Shown in pieces: positions 54,591-64,000 of a stretch of 64,000 nucleotides of DNA. Where the stretch lies: the NCBI GenBank assembly GCA_022457155.1, contig JAJGOT010000166.1, forward strand, positions 62,001 to 126,000. Direction: 5' to 3'. The notes beneath the pieces were generated by a model. It was not told the DNA's origin and searched no databases. It was given only the letters and a program-made list of their open reading frames with translations. The position numbers and the translations under genes are program-made. Each line of letters begins with the position of its first letter. Position 1 is the first letter of the stretch. This DNA comes from Cladopsammia gracilis. Lineage: Eukaryota > Cnidaria > Anthozoa > Scleractinia > Dendrophylliidae.

Positions 54591-54838
54591 TCAGGCTCTA
54601 AAAGCGCGAATCAAGTTTCAATTGTTTGTTTTATTCTATAGAGTTTAGCGTTCTTAATTTAACGAACTGACTGAATAATAAATGAGCATGCTTACTAATA
54701 TAACAATAAGAGGCAATTGCATTCATTATTTGACAGTCTTGACAAACGTTATGAAAGTTTTACAATACAAAGAATGATGCTAAAATGGCCCCATAGGGCA
54801 TCCATTTGTACTGTACTTTGGAATAGCAACTCGGGATA

Positions 54839-55021
54839 TCAATGTACCATTGTAACCTTTGGTGCGGCATTTTTATCTATAGTCCTATTGTAGTATTTTG
54901 CAACTTTGTCCAGTTGAAAGTTAGTTCTCGTTTTCTCAGTTGCTGGATCGGTAAATACTCTATTCATGTCTCGCTTGTTATAATGTAACGTTAGGTAATC
55001 GGATTGTACAGCCTTAGCCAT
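54839..55021 (-). pseudogene. Conserved coding-like fragment of unknown family, copy B
   Basis: Partner of 50783-51001: LTLHYNKRDMNRVFTDPATE and KTRTNFQLDK keep the frame over about 35 residues. It sits in a repeated spacer block of the receptor array. Confidence 0.4.
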
Positions 55022-55526
55022 TGCCTCAGGTAATTTCGAACTTTGCTTCGAACTTTCGTAACATCGAAGAAATTTTAACGCCTTTTGTTTTCGGATCAGA
55101 GATAAAAATGTCGATTTGGGTACGAAAAAAGGTCAGCTAGGATTTTCGGAAAAGTGAAAGTAGCTGGTAGATTCGTGGGAAAAACATTCCTGTTCTGAAT
55201 ATTTCTGTTGCTAAAAGATGCGTTCCTCCAATTAAGGTTGCCGTGCGCATGTGAAATTTCACGCATTTGACCACGACGACAATTAACTCAGCCTGCTCCA
55301 TTTACTTTCCATCCTTCCATCTCAATTCGCGTGACGTCACAAACCTTCCCATATTATTATTTATTTTCATTTTTTCTTATTTCTACGTCTTGTATCAGAA
55401 AAGTTCCAATACATTTATTTTACACGATAGGATATTAAGTTAAAGTAAAAAGAGTTCAGCCTTCCACATTAAATCGGAGCCGGCTTGGGTACGTCACCTT
55501 GACGACTACTGGAGTTTTCCATCTTG

Positions 55527-56435
55527 TCATTCTCTTCTCAGAATGTTCTTTACAGCTCGCCGTATCTCCCTGATTCTCCAGCAGTAAACAAGCGGATTCA
55601 AAAAAGAGTTGATGTAAACAGCAGTTAAAACGTAGTCGTAGGCAATTTTTACTGCTGGTGTGAATCCAATAAATATGTTCATAATCATCGTAACACAGTA
55701 AGGCAAATAGAAAATTAAGAACAAGCCATAAATATAAAACACTGTCAAAGCTGATTTTCTACACTTCAGTACGTTAACCATGTTGGTTTGAAGATGACTG
55801 ACGGCCATGTTTTGGCCGTTAATTTGGCGTTGATGTCTTCGAACGATGTGAAATATTTTGAAAGTACTCAAAGTTATAATGAAAAAAGTCAGAACAGCGA
55901 CAGCGAACGGGAAAGAAAGCCACTCACGATCACTGTTTATCCAAAACCTTGACATGACAAATGTTATGGAAAAGATCCAGAGAAAACAAATGGCTTGAAA
56001 TGCGCGACGAACAGTTACAATCGTGTTGTATCGTAAATGAAGAATTATAGCAAGAAGACGGTCACAGGACACTGCGGCTAAAGTAAGGAAAGATACGCCA
56101 GAAGTTCCCCAACTTGATATGGACATGAGCAGTCTCAACGTACAGTATGCGCTAAAATTATCCACAAGTTCAGCTATTTTGAACGCCACGAAAACTGGTT
56201 GACATATCAGGCCAACAAGAAAATCTGAAGCTGCGAGACAACCCAAAAGGATGAAAGATGGCCTATGAAGATCTTGATTTTTTCGTATCGCAAATAGAAT
56301 AAAAAAATTCCCTACACAAGTTATTACAGCAAACATAATGTTAAGGATACACACTAGAATATTTGTCATAAAAACTTCTTCCGTTTTGTGTAAATTGATG
56401 TCCAAAAAGAAACAGGTTTTCAGAGTTTTGTTCAT
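55527..56435 (-). CDS. Class-A GPCR, MECA-like orphan receptor, copy 7
   Basis: Single-exon 302-residue receptor starting MNKTLKTCFF. LAASDFLVGLIC in TM2, AYCTLRLLMS, VSCDRLLAIILHLRYN (cysteine before DRL, as in the frameshifted copy 4), loop FWINSDREWLSF, TM6 KSALTVFYIYGLFLIFYLPY, TM7 [20 protein letters not shown], tail NILRRE. It is the intact sister of copy 4; the flanks of both also match over more than 1 kb on each side, so they arose by segmental duplication. The conserved octamer block lies 205 bp upstream. Confidence 0.93.
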   Translation of the reverse strand: MNKTLKTCFFLDINLHKTEEVFMTNILVCILNIMFAVITCVGNFFILFAIRKNQDLHRPSFILLGCLAASDFLVGLICQPVFVAFKIAELVDNFSAYCTLRLLMSISSWGTSGVSFLTLAAVSCDRLLAIILHLRYNTIVTVRRAFQAICFLWIFSITFVMSRFWINSDREWLSFPFAVAVLTFFIITLSTFKIFHIVRRHQRQINGQNMAVSHLQTNMVNVLKCRKSALTVFYIYGLFLIFYLPYCVTMIMNIFIGFTPAVKIAYDYVLTAVYINSFLNPLVYCWRIREIRRAVKNILRRE

Positions 56436-56638
56436 GACGAAGAAATCCTCTTGTTCACAAACAGGATCAAGCTGCCAGAAAGCTTAGAAAGCGGAACAGT
56501 GGAACTGATGCCAACCGCAGTAATTAATGATTGTACCTTTCTCGATTATCCTTTTACCCTAAATCCGTTAAGAGTTGAAAGCCATTGCGGAAGTTTCAAC
56601 TGTGTTTCGCTTTTGTTAATATTGTTTCAACCTCTGAA

Positions 56639-56669
56639 ATTTGCATGCTTACTGATATAGGATCATGTG
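56639..56669 (-). promoter_or_regulatory. Conserved ATTTGCATGC upstream element (copy 7)
   Basis: AAATTTGCATGCTTACTGAT followed by ATAGGATCATGTG, about 205 bp from the ATG, same position as in copies 4, 9 and 10. Confidence 0.5.
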
Positions 56670-57074
56670 TGTTATTGCTGATTCATTTTGCATTTGCCCA
56701 GGCATACAATTTTTTTTAAAACTAACTGTGTAGCTATAGTTCTGAGTTATTGAATTTATTTCTAAAGGACTAAGACGTCATATTGATGGTGAAAACAGGG
56801 AGTGAAATCGCTCGCTTCCCTCGAAACTACGTCGTGAAATACTTTCTCAAGTCCCCTTTTTAACCAAGTCAGGCTTCTTGTTTGTTTTATTCTATAGTGT
56901 TTAGTGTTCTTAATTTAACGGATTGACTGAATGAGGCTGAATAACACAATTCAGATAAATTTAACCTGTCTCAAATAAATTTGCATGCTTACTAATAAAA
57001 TAGTAAAAGGCAATTGCATTCATTAGTTAACAGTATTGACAAACGTTATGAAAGTTTCACAATACAAATGTAAA

Positions 57075-57603
57075 TGGCCCGGTTCAAACGTCGAGCTTTA
57101 TATGTGCCGAACCTAATACCTATTTGGGTCGACCCAAATAATTAAGTTCGACAGTTGATTCAGACGTCGAAAGTAATTGAGTAAAAAAAAATAATAAAAA
57201 TAAATTATGAGAAAAAAGTAAAAAAATTAATGTATACAAAATGTATGCATTTAGGTTCGGCACAAGTAAAGATCGACGTATGAATCGAAGTCGATCTTTT
57301 GGAATTGCCATTCTATTTGACAAGCTCATTCGAAAAGAACGACAGAATCGACCCAAATACATAAGTGTCGTATTCACGGTATTGAACTGGAACTAGCGTG
57401 CAGTCGAGGCTAATGCGGGTGAATATCATTAAAAAGATTTGCATGTGAAGATTCCTCCGCATATATGAGCCTCGACTGTACGGCAGTTCCAGTTCATTAC
57501 CGTGAATACGAAAATTGTCAATTGCTTCATACGTTGAACTTTACATGTGCCGAACCTAATAATTAGGTTCGGCACATGTAAAGTTCGACGTTTGAACCGG
57601 GCC
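57075..57603. mobile_element. MITE with GGCCCGGTTCAAACGTCGA ends
   Basis: Left GGCCCGGTTCAAACGTCGA and right TCGACGTTTGAACCGGGCC extend inward through TGTGCCGAACCTAAT and its complement. The paralogous block at 45866-45885 shows the undisturbed site (CAAATGTAAAACGCAGTTAA). Flanking TAA(A) is duplicated. Inner pair: TATTCACGGTA / TACCGTGAATA. Confidence 0.92.
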
Positions 57604-57944
57604 TAAAACGCAGTTAATGGAGCGTGATGCCCTAGTGGCCCCATGGGGAATCTATTTGTATTGTGCTTTAGAATAGCAACTCGGGGTATCAATGTGCCAT
57701 TGTAACCTTTGTTGGGGCATTTTTATCTATAGTCCTACTGTAGTATTTTGCAACCTTGTGACACTACTATATAAGTATAGTTTTCAACACTGTAACGGTC
57801 ACTTTTTAAAATGAATGTAGCACACGAAACGTCAAGTTTTATCTAAAATGAATAAGTTTAATATGTTTATCACCGCGGTTTGTGTTCTATTTCTCATCAA
57901 GCTACGATGGCCCAAGAACAAAAGTCATTACGATACATGCAGTT

Positions 57945-58914
57945 ACCCATGATAGTCGTCTAACCAGTAAGCTTGTGAATGATTTTCGTTGCGTTGTATG
58001 GCAGACAGAAAATCACGAATAATTAAGCCATAAACATAAAGTACTGTCACAGCTGATTTTCTACATTTGAGCACGTTGACCATGTTCATTTGACGATGGA
58101 GGACGGTTGCGGTCTGTTTGTTTATCGGTCAGTGTAAAACGCAGACTGCAGACCGGGGGTAAAATGCAGACTACAGACTAGGGTTAGGGTTAGGGTTATT
58201 AATATTTTATTTTACCCTCAGTCTGCATTTTACCCCTGGTCTGCAGTCTGCAGTCTGCATTTTACCCTCAGTCTGCATTTTACCCCCGGTCTGCAGTCTG
58301 CGTTTTACACTGACCGGTTTGTTTATCTGGCGTTGGTGTCTTCGAACGATCTGAAATATTTAAAAGGTACTCAGGGCTGTAACAAAAAGTACTAGAAGGA
58401 AAGTAACCAACAGGAATAAAAACCATTTGTTTGTTATCCAAAAGCTTGGCAAAACTAGAAGTTATGCAAATAATCAAGAGAACAAAAACGGTTGAAGTAC
58501 GCGACGAACGGTGACAATTGTGTTGTTTTGCAAATGAAGGGTTAGAGCAAGAAGACGGTCAATGGACACTGCGACTAAAGTAAGGAAAGATACGCCAGAG
58601 GTTATCCAACTTGATATGGACATAAGCAGTCTCAACGCACAGTATGCGCTAAAATTATCCACAAGTTCGGCTATTTTGAACGCCACGAAAACTGGCTGAC
58701 ATATCAGACCAACAAGAAGATCTGGAGCTGCCAGACAACCCAAAAGGATGAAAGATGGCCGACGAACGGTGACAATTGTGTTGTTTTGCAAATGAAGGGT
58801 TAGAGCAAGAAGACGGTCAATGGACACTGCGACTAAAGTAAGGAAAGATACGCCAGAGGTTATCCCTTCCGATACGAAACGAAACATTCTTAGCGGACAG
58901 TGCGCACTCGACAA
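57945..58914 (-). pseudogene. GPCR pseudogene, copy 8, mosaic
   Basis: Residual TM6-TM7 side at 57945-58120, a MITE at 58125-58317, then TM4-TM5-like sequence (WITNK-type). From 58484 to 58914 a chimera follows: CPLRMFRFVSEGITSGVSFL through DRLLAL and NNTIVTVRR joins directly to PSFILLGCLAAPDLLVGL (TM2) and runs again through TM3 and DRLLAL. TM3-ICL2 is therefore present twice, from two receptor subtypes (copy 5 type then copy 7 type). Confidence 0.9.
58125..58317. mobile_element. MITE with GGTCAGTGTAAAACGCAGAC ends and telomere-like core
   Basis: Inverted ends GGTCAGTGTAAAACGCAGAC and GTCTGCGTTTTACACTGACC. Inside lie GCAGACT(A/G)CAGAC words and three GGGTTA units (58180-58197). GTTTGTTTATC flanks both sides, a 10-11 bp duplication of receptor pseudogene sequence. 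Confidence 0.92.
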
Positions 58915-59275
58915 TGGTTTGCACCTGCAAAACTTTATTTGGCCACGCAGACAAAGAAAGCTCGCATTAATTTGTACATGTGCATCTAATAAAAATTCAC
59001 ATCACGTTAGTTATCCTCCATGTATTTCCTTAGTTTTTTTATTATTAATATCAGAAAAATCAAAAGATAAAGTAAAAAGGGCTCATTTTTAATATTACTG
59101 AACAATAAAACCCTTTATTACATCGATCAGCCCCATGTTTCTAAGCGAGGACTTAATCATATGGATTTTTTTTCAGTTACTAGTCCGTCCATGCTCTTCT
59201 GAGGATATTCTTTGAAAGGCAAATGTTGCAGGACAAACTTGCTTTCCTTGCGAGCAATCATGTGTTTGTTTTGAG

Positions 59276-60208
59276 TTATGTGTCTTGCCGTGCTCTTCTG
59301 AGAACGTTCTTTACAGCTAGTCGTATTTCCCTAATTCTCCAGCAGTACACAAGCGGATTTAAAAAAGAGTTGATGTACACAGCAGTTGTAACATAGTCGT
59401 AGGCAATCCTTACAGTTCGTGTGTATCCAGTGAGTTTGACCATGATTCCCGTTAAAAAGTGCGGAAGATAGAAAATTACGAACAAGCCATAAACAAAAAG
59501 GACTGTCACAGCCGATTTTTTACATTTGAGTACATTCACGGTGTTGGATTGAAGATGGCTGACAGCAGCGTTTTGTTTGTTGATCTCGTGTTGGTGTCCT
59601 CGAACAATCTGAAATATTTTGAAGGCACTCAGAGTTATGACAAGACATGTTAGAACGAAGATAACCGAGGGAACAAAAATCCATTCGGTGCCCATCCAAA
59701 ATCTTAACATAATACCTGTTATGGACAAGACCCAGAGAACAGAAGCGATTTGAAATACGCGACGAACAGTGACAATCGTGTTGTATCGTAAATGAAGGGT
59801 TAAAGCAAGAAGACGGTCAATGGACACGGCGGCTAAAGTAAGGAAAGATACGCCAGAGGTTATCCAACTGCATATGGACAGAAGAATTCTTAATGTACAA
59901 TGCGCACTTACATTTTCCACAAGTTCTGCTATTTTTAAAACCACGAAAATTGGTTGACATATCAAACCAACAAGAAGATCTGAAACCGCCAGACAACCCA
60001 AAAGGATGAAAGATGGCTTATGAAGATCTGACGTTTTTCGAATCGCAAAGAGAATAAAAATGTTCCCCACACATGTTATCAAAGAGAACATAAAGTTAAG
60101 AATACATGTTACAATATTTGTGATGAAAACACCATCCGCTTTTTCAAAGTGGTTGTTGCTGAGGAAGAAGCAAGTTTTGTGAGTTTTGTTTATGATGAGG
60201 GAATCCAT
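59276..60208 (-). CDS. Class-A GPCR, MECA-like orphan receptor, copy 9
   Basis: Single-exon 310-residue receptor. The start is the ATG at 60208 (MDSLIINKTHKTC): the methionine used by most paralogues is isoleucine here, so initiation has shifted seven codons upstream, with the NKT sequon kept. TM2 LAVSDLLVGLIC, AHCTLRILLS, SIDRLLALTLHLRYN, loop FWMGTEWIF, TM6 [22 protein letters not shown]7 [18 protein letters not shown], tail RRARQDT. Closest to copy 3 and nearly identical over its first half to the truncated copy 10. The conserved octamer block lies about 195 bp upstream. Confidence 0.94.
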   Translation of the reverse strand: MDSLIINKTHKTCFFLSNNHFEKADGVFITNIVTCILNFMFSLITCVGNIFILFAIRKTSDLHKPSFILLGCLAVSDLLVGLICQPIFVVLKIAELVENVSAHCTLRILLSICSWITSGVSFLTLAAVSIDRLLALTLHLRYNTIVTVRRVFQIASVLWVLSITGIMLRFWMGTEWIFVPSVIFVLTCLVITLSAFKIFQIVRGHQHEINKQNAAVSHLQSNTVNVLKCKKSAVTVLFVYGLFVIFYLPHFLTGIMVKLTGYTRTVRIAYDYVTTAVYINSFLNPLVYCWRIREIRLAVKNVLRRARQDT

Positions 60209-60402
60209 TTGTCGATTAACAAGAAGCTGCCAGAAAACCGAACTGAGCCAGTGGAACCGATGCTAACGCCAATAATGAATGATTGTACCTTTTTCAATTA
60301 CCTCTTTTACCCCGAGGCCGTCAAGCCTTTGAAAGCCACTTGCGGAAGTTTCAAATGTGTTTCGCGGTTTTTAATATTGTTAAGACGCATTCAACCTTTC
60401 TC

Positions 60403-60433
60403 AAATTTGCATGCTCACAGATATAGGAACATG
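60403..60433 (-). promoter_or_regulatory. Conserved ATTTGCATGC upstream element (copy 9)
   Basis: AAATTTGCATGCTCACAGAT, about 195 bp upstream of the ATG; octamer core ATTTGCAT intact. Confidence 0.5.
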
Positions 60434-61185
60434 TATTTTACAGCAGTGCAAGGCAAAATTCATAACTGCTTAGTCATGTGTATTTACCCAGGCATACAAT
60501 ATTTAACCATGATTAACACAACTAACTGTTAGCTACAGTTAGCTGTACAATGTGTTTTTATACGCTAAGGTAGAACGTTATATCAATGGTCAAAACAGAG
60601 CGCGGAATCGGTTTCCAATTTCTACTTTCAATCATGCTCAGAATAATTATCAATTATTGGACGACGATGAGCAAAATATCGTGATTTGTCAGAGGTGAGC
60701 CTACGGCTTCAGCAAATAATTCATTTGATCTGCAAGACACTGACAAATTAATTATTGTATTATCATTCGATCGCTAAGTTTGTGTTTTAGTTTAATATTT
60801 ATTCATAACTGATAAAACATAGTAGAAATCGGGCTGCCATTGAAGAGGACAGTAGCAGAACAATTAGTCGCAGCAAAACCGCTGTGCGCATGAGCAGATT
60901 TATTCGTAGGGAGTCATTCGCAGGTCACGTGGTGCGCTCTTGGCCAATGAAAAGGAAGAAAAAATGAATCAAATGCATGATAAATATGTTTCGACCATGA
61001 TTCGCGCAATGTATAGTCTGAAGTGAACACATAATGTAACATGTTTCATTCCTGATTACAATAAATATGTTATTTTGCTTCGGTTAAGCTTGATCGCAGT
61101 ATATTAAGTTTTGCCTGTTTACCGAAATCCTTAATTCTTTAAATCTCCTTAATTTGTTCTCCTTAGTTTCTAGCGTGATCTTTTA

Positions 61186-61767
61186 TCATTCGCAAAACAG
61201 ATGTAGAAAGCCAATATCAGCAACCGAGGGAACAAAAATCCATTCGGTGCCCATCCAAAATCTTAACATAATACCTGTTATGGACAAGACCCAGAGAACA
61301 GAAGCGATTTGAAATACTCGACGAACAGTGACAATCGTGTCGTATCGTAAATGAAGGGTTAAAGCAAGAAGACGGTCAATGGACACGGCGGCTAAAGTAA
61401 GGAAAGATACGCCAGAGGTTATCCAACTGCATATGGACAGAAGAATTCTTAATGTACAATGCGCACTTACATTTTCCACAAGTTCTGCTATTTTTAAAAC
61501 CACGAAAATTGGTTGACATATCAAACCAACAAGAAGATCTGAAGCCGCCAGACAACCCAAAAGGATGAAAGATGGCTTATGAAGATCTGAAGTTTTTCGA
61601 ATGGCAAAGAGAATAAAAATGTTCCCCACACATGTTATCAAAGAAAACATAAAGTTAAGAATACATGTTACAATATTTGTGATGAAAACACCTTCCGTTT
61701 TCTCAAAGTGGTTGCCGCTGAGGAAGAAGCAAGTTTTGTGAGTTTTGTTTATGATGATGGAATCCAT
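61186..61767 (-). pseudogene. GPCR copy 10, truncated by tandem duplication
   Basis: A 193-residue frame starting MDSIIINKTHKTC encodes TM1-TM4 almost identically to copy 9, then FVPSV and immediately ADIGFLHLFCE from spacer DNA, and a stop. TM5-TM7 and NPxxY are absent. Promoter block duplicated intact (octamer at 61963-61993), so it may still be transcribed and make a four-helix fragment. Confidence 0.93.
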
Positions 61768-61962
61768 TTGTCGATAAACACGAAGCTGTCAGAAAACCGA
61801 ACTGAGCCAGTGGAACCGATGCCAACGCCAGTAATGAATGATTGTACCTTTTTCAATTACCTCTTTTACCCCGAGGCCGTCAAGCCTTTGAAAGCCACTT
61901 GCGGAAGTTTCAAATGTGTTTCGCGGTTTTTAATATTGTTAAGACGCAATTCAACCTTTCTC

Positions 61963-61993
61963 AAATTTGCATGCTCGCAGATATAGGAACATG
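61963..61993 (-). promoter_or_regulatory. Conserved ATTTGCATGC upstream element (copy 10)
   Basis: AAATTTGCATGCTCGCAGAT, duplicate of the copy 9 element, about 196 bp upstream of the truncated ORF. Confidence 0.45.
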
Positions 61994-62705
61994 TATTTTA
62001 CAGCAGTGCAAGGCAAAATTCATAACTGCTTAGTCATGTGTATTTACCCAGGCATACAATATTTAACCATGATTAACACAACTAACTGTTAGCAACAGCT
62101 AGCTGTACAATGTGTTTTTATACGCAAAGGTAGAACGTTATATCAATGGTCAAAACAGAGCGCGGAATCAGTTTCCAATTTCTACTTTCAATCATGCTCA
62201 GAATAATTATCAATTATTGGACGACGATGAGCAAAATATCGTGATTTGTCAGAGGTGAGCCTACGGCTTCAGCAAATAATTCATTTGATCTGCAAGACAC
62301 TGACAGATTAATTATTGTATTATCATTCGATCGCTAAGTTTGTGTTTTAGTTTAATATTTATTCATAACTGATAAAACATAGTAGAAATCGGGCTGCCAT
62401 TGAAGAGGACAGTAGCAGAACAATTAGTCGCAGCAAAACCGCTGTGCGCATGAGCAGATTTATTCGTAGGGAGTCATTCGCAGGTCACGTGGTGCGCTCT
62501 TGGCCAATGAAAAGGAAGAAAAAATGAATCGAATGCATGATAAATATGTTTCGACCATGATTCGCGCAATGTATAGTCTGAAGTGAACACATAATGTAAC
62601 ATGTTTCATTCCTGATTACAATAAATATGTTATTTTGCTTCGGTTAAGCTTGATCGCAGTATATTAAGTTTTGTCTGTTTACCGAAATCCTCAATTCTTT
62701 AAATC

Positions 62706-64000
62706 TCCTTAATTTGTTCTCCTTAGTTTCTAGCGTGATCTTTTATCATTCGCCAAAACAGATGTAGAAAGCCAATATCAGCACAAACCATTTATCACCT
62801 AAATTCATCTTGAAGTCAATAAAGCCAATTTTTTTTTCTCGCGCTCTGAACGGCCCTTGGTCATCAAATCATTGTATGAACTCTTATGGATAACGGTTCT
62901 CAGCGAACAGCGAGCGGAATATATTACAGTAATGTTCTTTGTTCTTTACTTAGGGATTTTAAACAGAATACACTTAAACCGTTTATAAAACCATTAATTT
63001 AACCATGGCGCAAATAAGATATCCGTAAGGAGTTTTGCTCTAAGTAAGATTCATCGTTTTAGAAATATAACTTTCATTCTGAAAGGGAAAAAAATACGAC
63101 GCTTCAGAAAACCTGTCTTCTAATACACAGCGCAAATTCACAATCCTTGAATTTGTCGACGGTCGCAGATGATTTATTTATTCAATCACCTGTTTTGTGT
63201 TCTTCAAGCCAGGTTGAAACCAGAAGGTATCTGTCAAATCTTTTAGACTCGCTTAGGACATCGCAAACTCTTTGGCTCGATGTTTATTAACATCGGTTTA
63301 AAATAAAGAGTTTTTTGCAGTTTTTACTTAAAAGAAAATCTGTAAGTGTTACAGGCACAATCCTTAATTTGTTCTCCTTAGTTTCTAGCGTGATCTTTTA
63401 TCATTCGCCAAAACAGATGTAGAAAGCCAATATCAGCACAAACCAATTATCGCCTAAATTCATCTTGAAGTCAATAAAGCCAATTTTTTTTCCCCGCGCT
63501 CTGAATGGCCCTTGGTCATCAAATCATTGTATGAACTCTTATGGATAACGGTTCTCAGCGAACAGCGATCGGAATATATTACAGTAATGTTCTTTGTTCT
63601 TTACTTAGGGATTTTAAACAGAATACACTTAAACTGTTTATAAAACCATTAATTCAACCATGGCGCAAATAAGATGTCCGTAAGGAGTTTTGCTCTAAGT
63701 AAGATTCATCGTTTTAGAAATATAACTTTCATTCTGAAAGGGAAAAAAAATACGACGCTTCAGAAAACCTGTCTTCTAATACACAGCGAAGAATTTGTCG
63801 ACGGTCGCAGATGATTTATTTATTCAATCACCTGTTTTGTGTTCTTCAAGCCAGGTTGAAACCAGAAGGTATCTTTCAAATCTTTCAGACTTGCTTAGGA
63901 CATCGCAAACTCTTCAGCTTGACGTTTATTAGCCTCTTTAAAGTTTTGCAGTTTTTACTTAACAGAAAACTGTAAGTGTTACAGGCGCAATTGTAATTGC
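62706..64000. repeat. 655-bp tandem duplication of spacer DNA
   Basis: 62706-63360 is repeated from 63361 to the window edge (TCCTTAATTTGTTCTCCTTA at both starts), with about 30 bp lost near 63785. No coding content. A diverged relative lies at 48391-49610. Confidence 0.92.

Larger units (their letters stand above)
59663..62782. repeat. Recent 1.56-kb tandem duplication
   Basis: 59663-61221 and 61222-62782 are nearly identical, with only scattered base differences. The junction at 61221/61222 joins spacer sequence (CCAATATCAGCA) to mid-receptor coding sequence (ACCGAGGGAACAAAAATCC). Confidence 0.95.

Overview
This is eukaryotic, almost certainly cnidarian nuclear DNA, most likely from a stony coral or close anthozoan relative; I cannot name the species. 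The evidence is GT-AG introns, AT-rich intergenic DNA packed with short terminal-inverted-repeat elements (MITEs), SINE and LINE fragments, single-exon rhodopsin-family receptors in a tandem array, and protein families typical of animals. There are no operons and no ribosome binding sites.

Left part (1-25 kb). A minus-strand gene for a secreted cysteine-rich protein shares a promoter of about 190 bp with a plus-strand NAPE-PLD-type metallo-phospholipase gene (6925-10125, four coding exons). A single-exon minus-strand gene for the TFIIIC 90 kDa subunit (GTF3C4-like, 12686-15091) follows, then a second NAPE-PLD paralogue (17931-21353) with the same four-exon, same-phase structure. The paralogues therefore flank an unrelated RNA polymerase III factor gene. 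Repeats here include a hAT transposase relic and many MITEs, one of which lies against the exon-2 splice donor of the second NAPE-PLD gene.

Right part (26-64 kb). This is an array of single-exon class-A GPCR genes, all on the minus strand: five intact ORFs (26745-27659, 41573-42493, 46657-47571, 55527-56435, 59276-60208), one frameshifted copy, one truncated copy made by a recent 1.56-kb tandem duplication, and several fragmentary or mosaic pseudogenes. The receptors have DRL instead of DRY, NPLVY in TM7, a very short second extracellular loop without cysteine, and mostly no TM5 proline. These traits recall the MECA group (melanocortin, EDG, cannabinoid, adenosine). Non-coding blocks repeat around the receptors, so the array grew by segmental duplication. 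Several mobile insertions can be proved from empty sites in paralogous blocks.

Between and within the receptor blocks are a six-and-a-half-unit 241-bp satellite, a 5S rRNA-like sequence, a tRNA-derived SINE with a 14-bp target duplication, a foldback element rich in GCGATCGC, a spacer-less perfect 156-bp palindrome in a receptor pseudogene, and a Crypton-type (DUF3504-like) coding relic. NAPE-PLD makes N-acylethanolamine lipids and MECA-group receptors include lipid receptors, so the neighbourhood invites a functional hypothesis, but the sequence alone shows only proximity.
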